Positions 63,448 through 64,000 of a DNA stretch of 64,000 bases are shown in pieces. The notes under the pieces were generated by a model. It was not told the DNA's origin and did not search any database. It saw only the letters and a program-made list of their open reading frames with translations. This DNA comes from Parasedimentitalea denitrificans (GTDB lineage Bacteria; Pseudomonadota; Alphaproteobacteria; Rhodobacterales; Rhodobacteraceae). The stretch covers positions 72,583-136,582 of the forward strand of contig NZ_QHLQ01000011.1 of the NCBI RefSeq assembly GCF_011813015.1, given 5' to 3'. The translations under genes were made by a program, and so were the position numbers. How positions within the stretch are numbered: the first letter of the stretch is position 1; each line of letters opens with the position of its first letter.

Positions 63448-63621
63448 AACACTTGCTCCTTTCGACAGACGCCCTGACGCTAGGAAATCAAAGCTAATTC
63501 CCGGTTAACGCAGCGAATGCCCTTATGAAGTGTCGTTCAGAAATACTGGGCGCATTTGGCGCTCTTGCCGTAACGCGCGACAGCCAGCATAAACGCACCA
63601 AGTTTTTTGACAGGAGATACA

Positions 63622-64000
63622 ATGATGATTGGTCGGTTGAACCATGTGGCAATTGCAGTGCCAGATCTTGACGCAGCGATGGCGCAGTACCGGGGGACCC
63701 TAGGGGCTACAGTTGGCGCCCCCCAGGATGAACCAGATCACGGCGTTACAGTTGTTTTCATTGAGCTGCCAAACACCAAGATCGAACTGCTATATCCGCT
63801 TGGCGACAACTCGCCCATTACCGGATTTCTAGACAAGAACCCATCTGGCGGCATTCATCACATCTGCTATGAAGTCGAAGATATCCTAAAGGCCCGCGAT
63901 CACCTGCTGACTGAAGGCGCCCGTATTCTAGGCTCAGGAGAGCCGAAAATTGGTGCGCATGGTAAGCCAGTACTGTTTTTGCACCCCAAGGATTTTAACG
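63622..64000 (+). CDS. mce: Methylmalonyl-CoA epimerase (cut by window end)
   Basis: Interconverts the methylmalonyl-CoA epimers (and ethylmalonyl-CoA) in propionate and ethylmalonyl-CoA metabolism. The visible 126 residues of a glyoxalase-fold protein: IGRLNHVAIAVPDLDAAMAQYR, the metal-binding VFIELPNTKIELLYPLG, and GGIHHICYEVEDI with the second metal histidine; it ends inside LHPKDFN, just before the family terminus. GGAGATACA precedes the ATG; a second ATG follows immediately. Incomplete at the 3' end. Confidence 0.9.
   Translation, partial: MMIGRLNHVAIAVPDLDAAMAQYRGTLGATVGAPQDEPDHGVTVVFIELPNTKIELLYPLGDNSPITGFLDKNPSGGIHHICYEVEDILKARDHLLTEGARILGSGEPKIGAHGKPVLFLHPKDFN

Overview
The window looks like a chromosome segment of a marine alphaproteobacterium of the Roseobacter group (Rhodobacteraceae). 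The evidence is the six-gene glycerol ABC transporter with a DUF2160 subunit, a Hint-domain protein, a MidA/PgeF/Lgt/UbiK block, short overlapping operons, and a hairpin-plus-CCCCGG(A/G)xTATTT extragenic motif found after several genes. I see no rRNA, tRNA, CRISPR array, intact insertion sequence or prophage. Most genes are metabolic or housekeeping and nearly continuous.

Layout. (1) 28-6011, minus: glycerol uptake operon reading binding protein, two ATPases, two permeases, small membrane subunit, with a terminator-like hairpin after the binding protein. (2) 6274-10327: a THUMP-domain RNA methyltransferase, then two tandem AraC-family paralogues with a possible 38-codon antisense ORF between them. 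(3) 10361-14848: an SGNH-hydrolase/glycoside-hydrolase-like fusion coupled to a phosphopantetheinyl transferase, divergent from glucokinase. (4) 14888-20109: tamB and tamA. (5) 20298-30072: purine/ureide catabolism (urate hydroxylase PuuD, LysR regulator, hydroxyisourate hydrolase, a PuuE allantoinase fused to OHCU decarboxylase, ureidoglycolate lyase, urate/xanthine-type permease, and ureidoglycine aminohydrolase), interrupted by a DUF1761 gene, a GAPDH and a small secreted protein. Together these could take urate to allantoate and finish ureidoglycine/ureidoglycolate to glyoxylate; an allantoate-cleaving enzyme is not in view. (6) 30458-34628: an IclR regulator divergent from a Rieske oxygenase, a glutamine-synthetase-like ligase and a lone GcvH. 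This is the most plausible place for an uncharacterised pathway.

(7) 34811-41718: a coiled-coil protein with an internal repeat, truA, a YcjX/GNAT/YcjF operon, a truncated haemoglobin, an SDR-DoxX-like fusion and a DUF2269 protein. (8) 41836-46442: a Hint-like protein that seems to have lost its catalytic residues, a 55-codon small gene, then pgeF-midA-lgt and ubiK. (9) 46795-52159: ybjN-like gene, proC-csaA-hydroxyacid dehydrogenase operon, thymidine kinase, a CII-like protein and a ketoacyl-synthase III homologue. (10) 52354-59620: carB, pabB-pabC, aspS. (11) 59804-64000: a DUF1800/DUF1501 pair, an orphan response regulator with a possible coupled 49-codon membrane peptide, and the start of methylmalonyl-CoA epimerase, cut by the window end.

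All functional names rest on recognition of protein families and motifs by eye; no database search was run.
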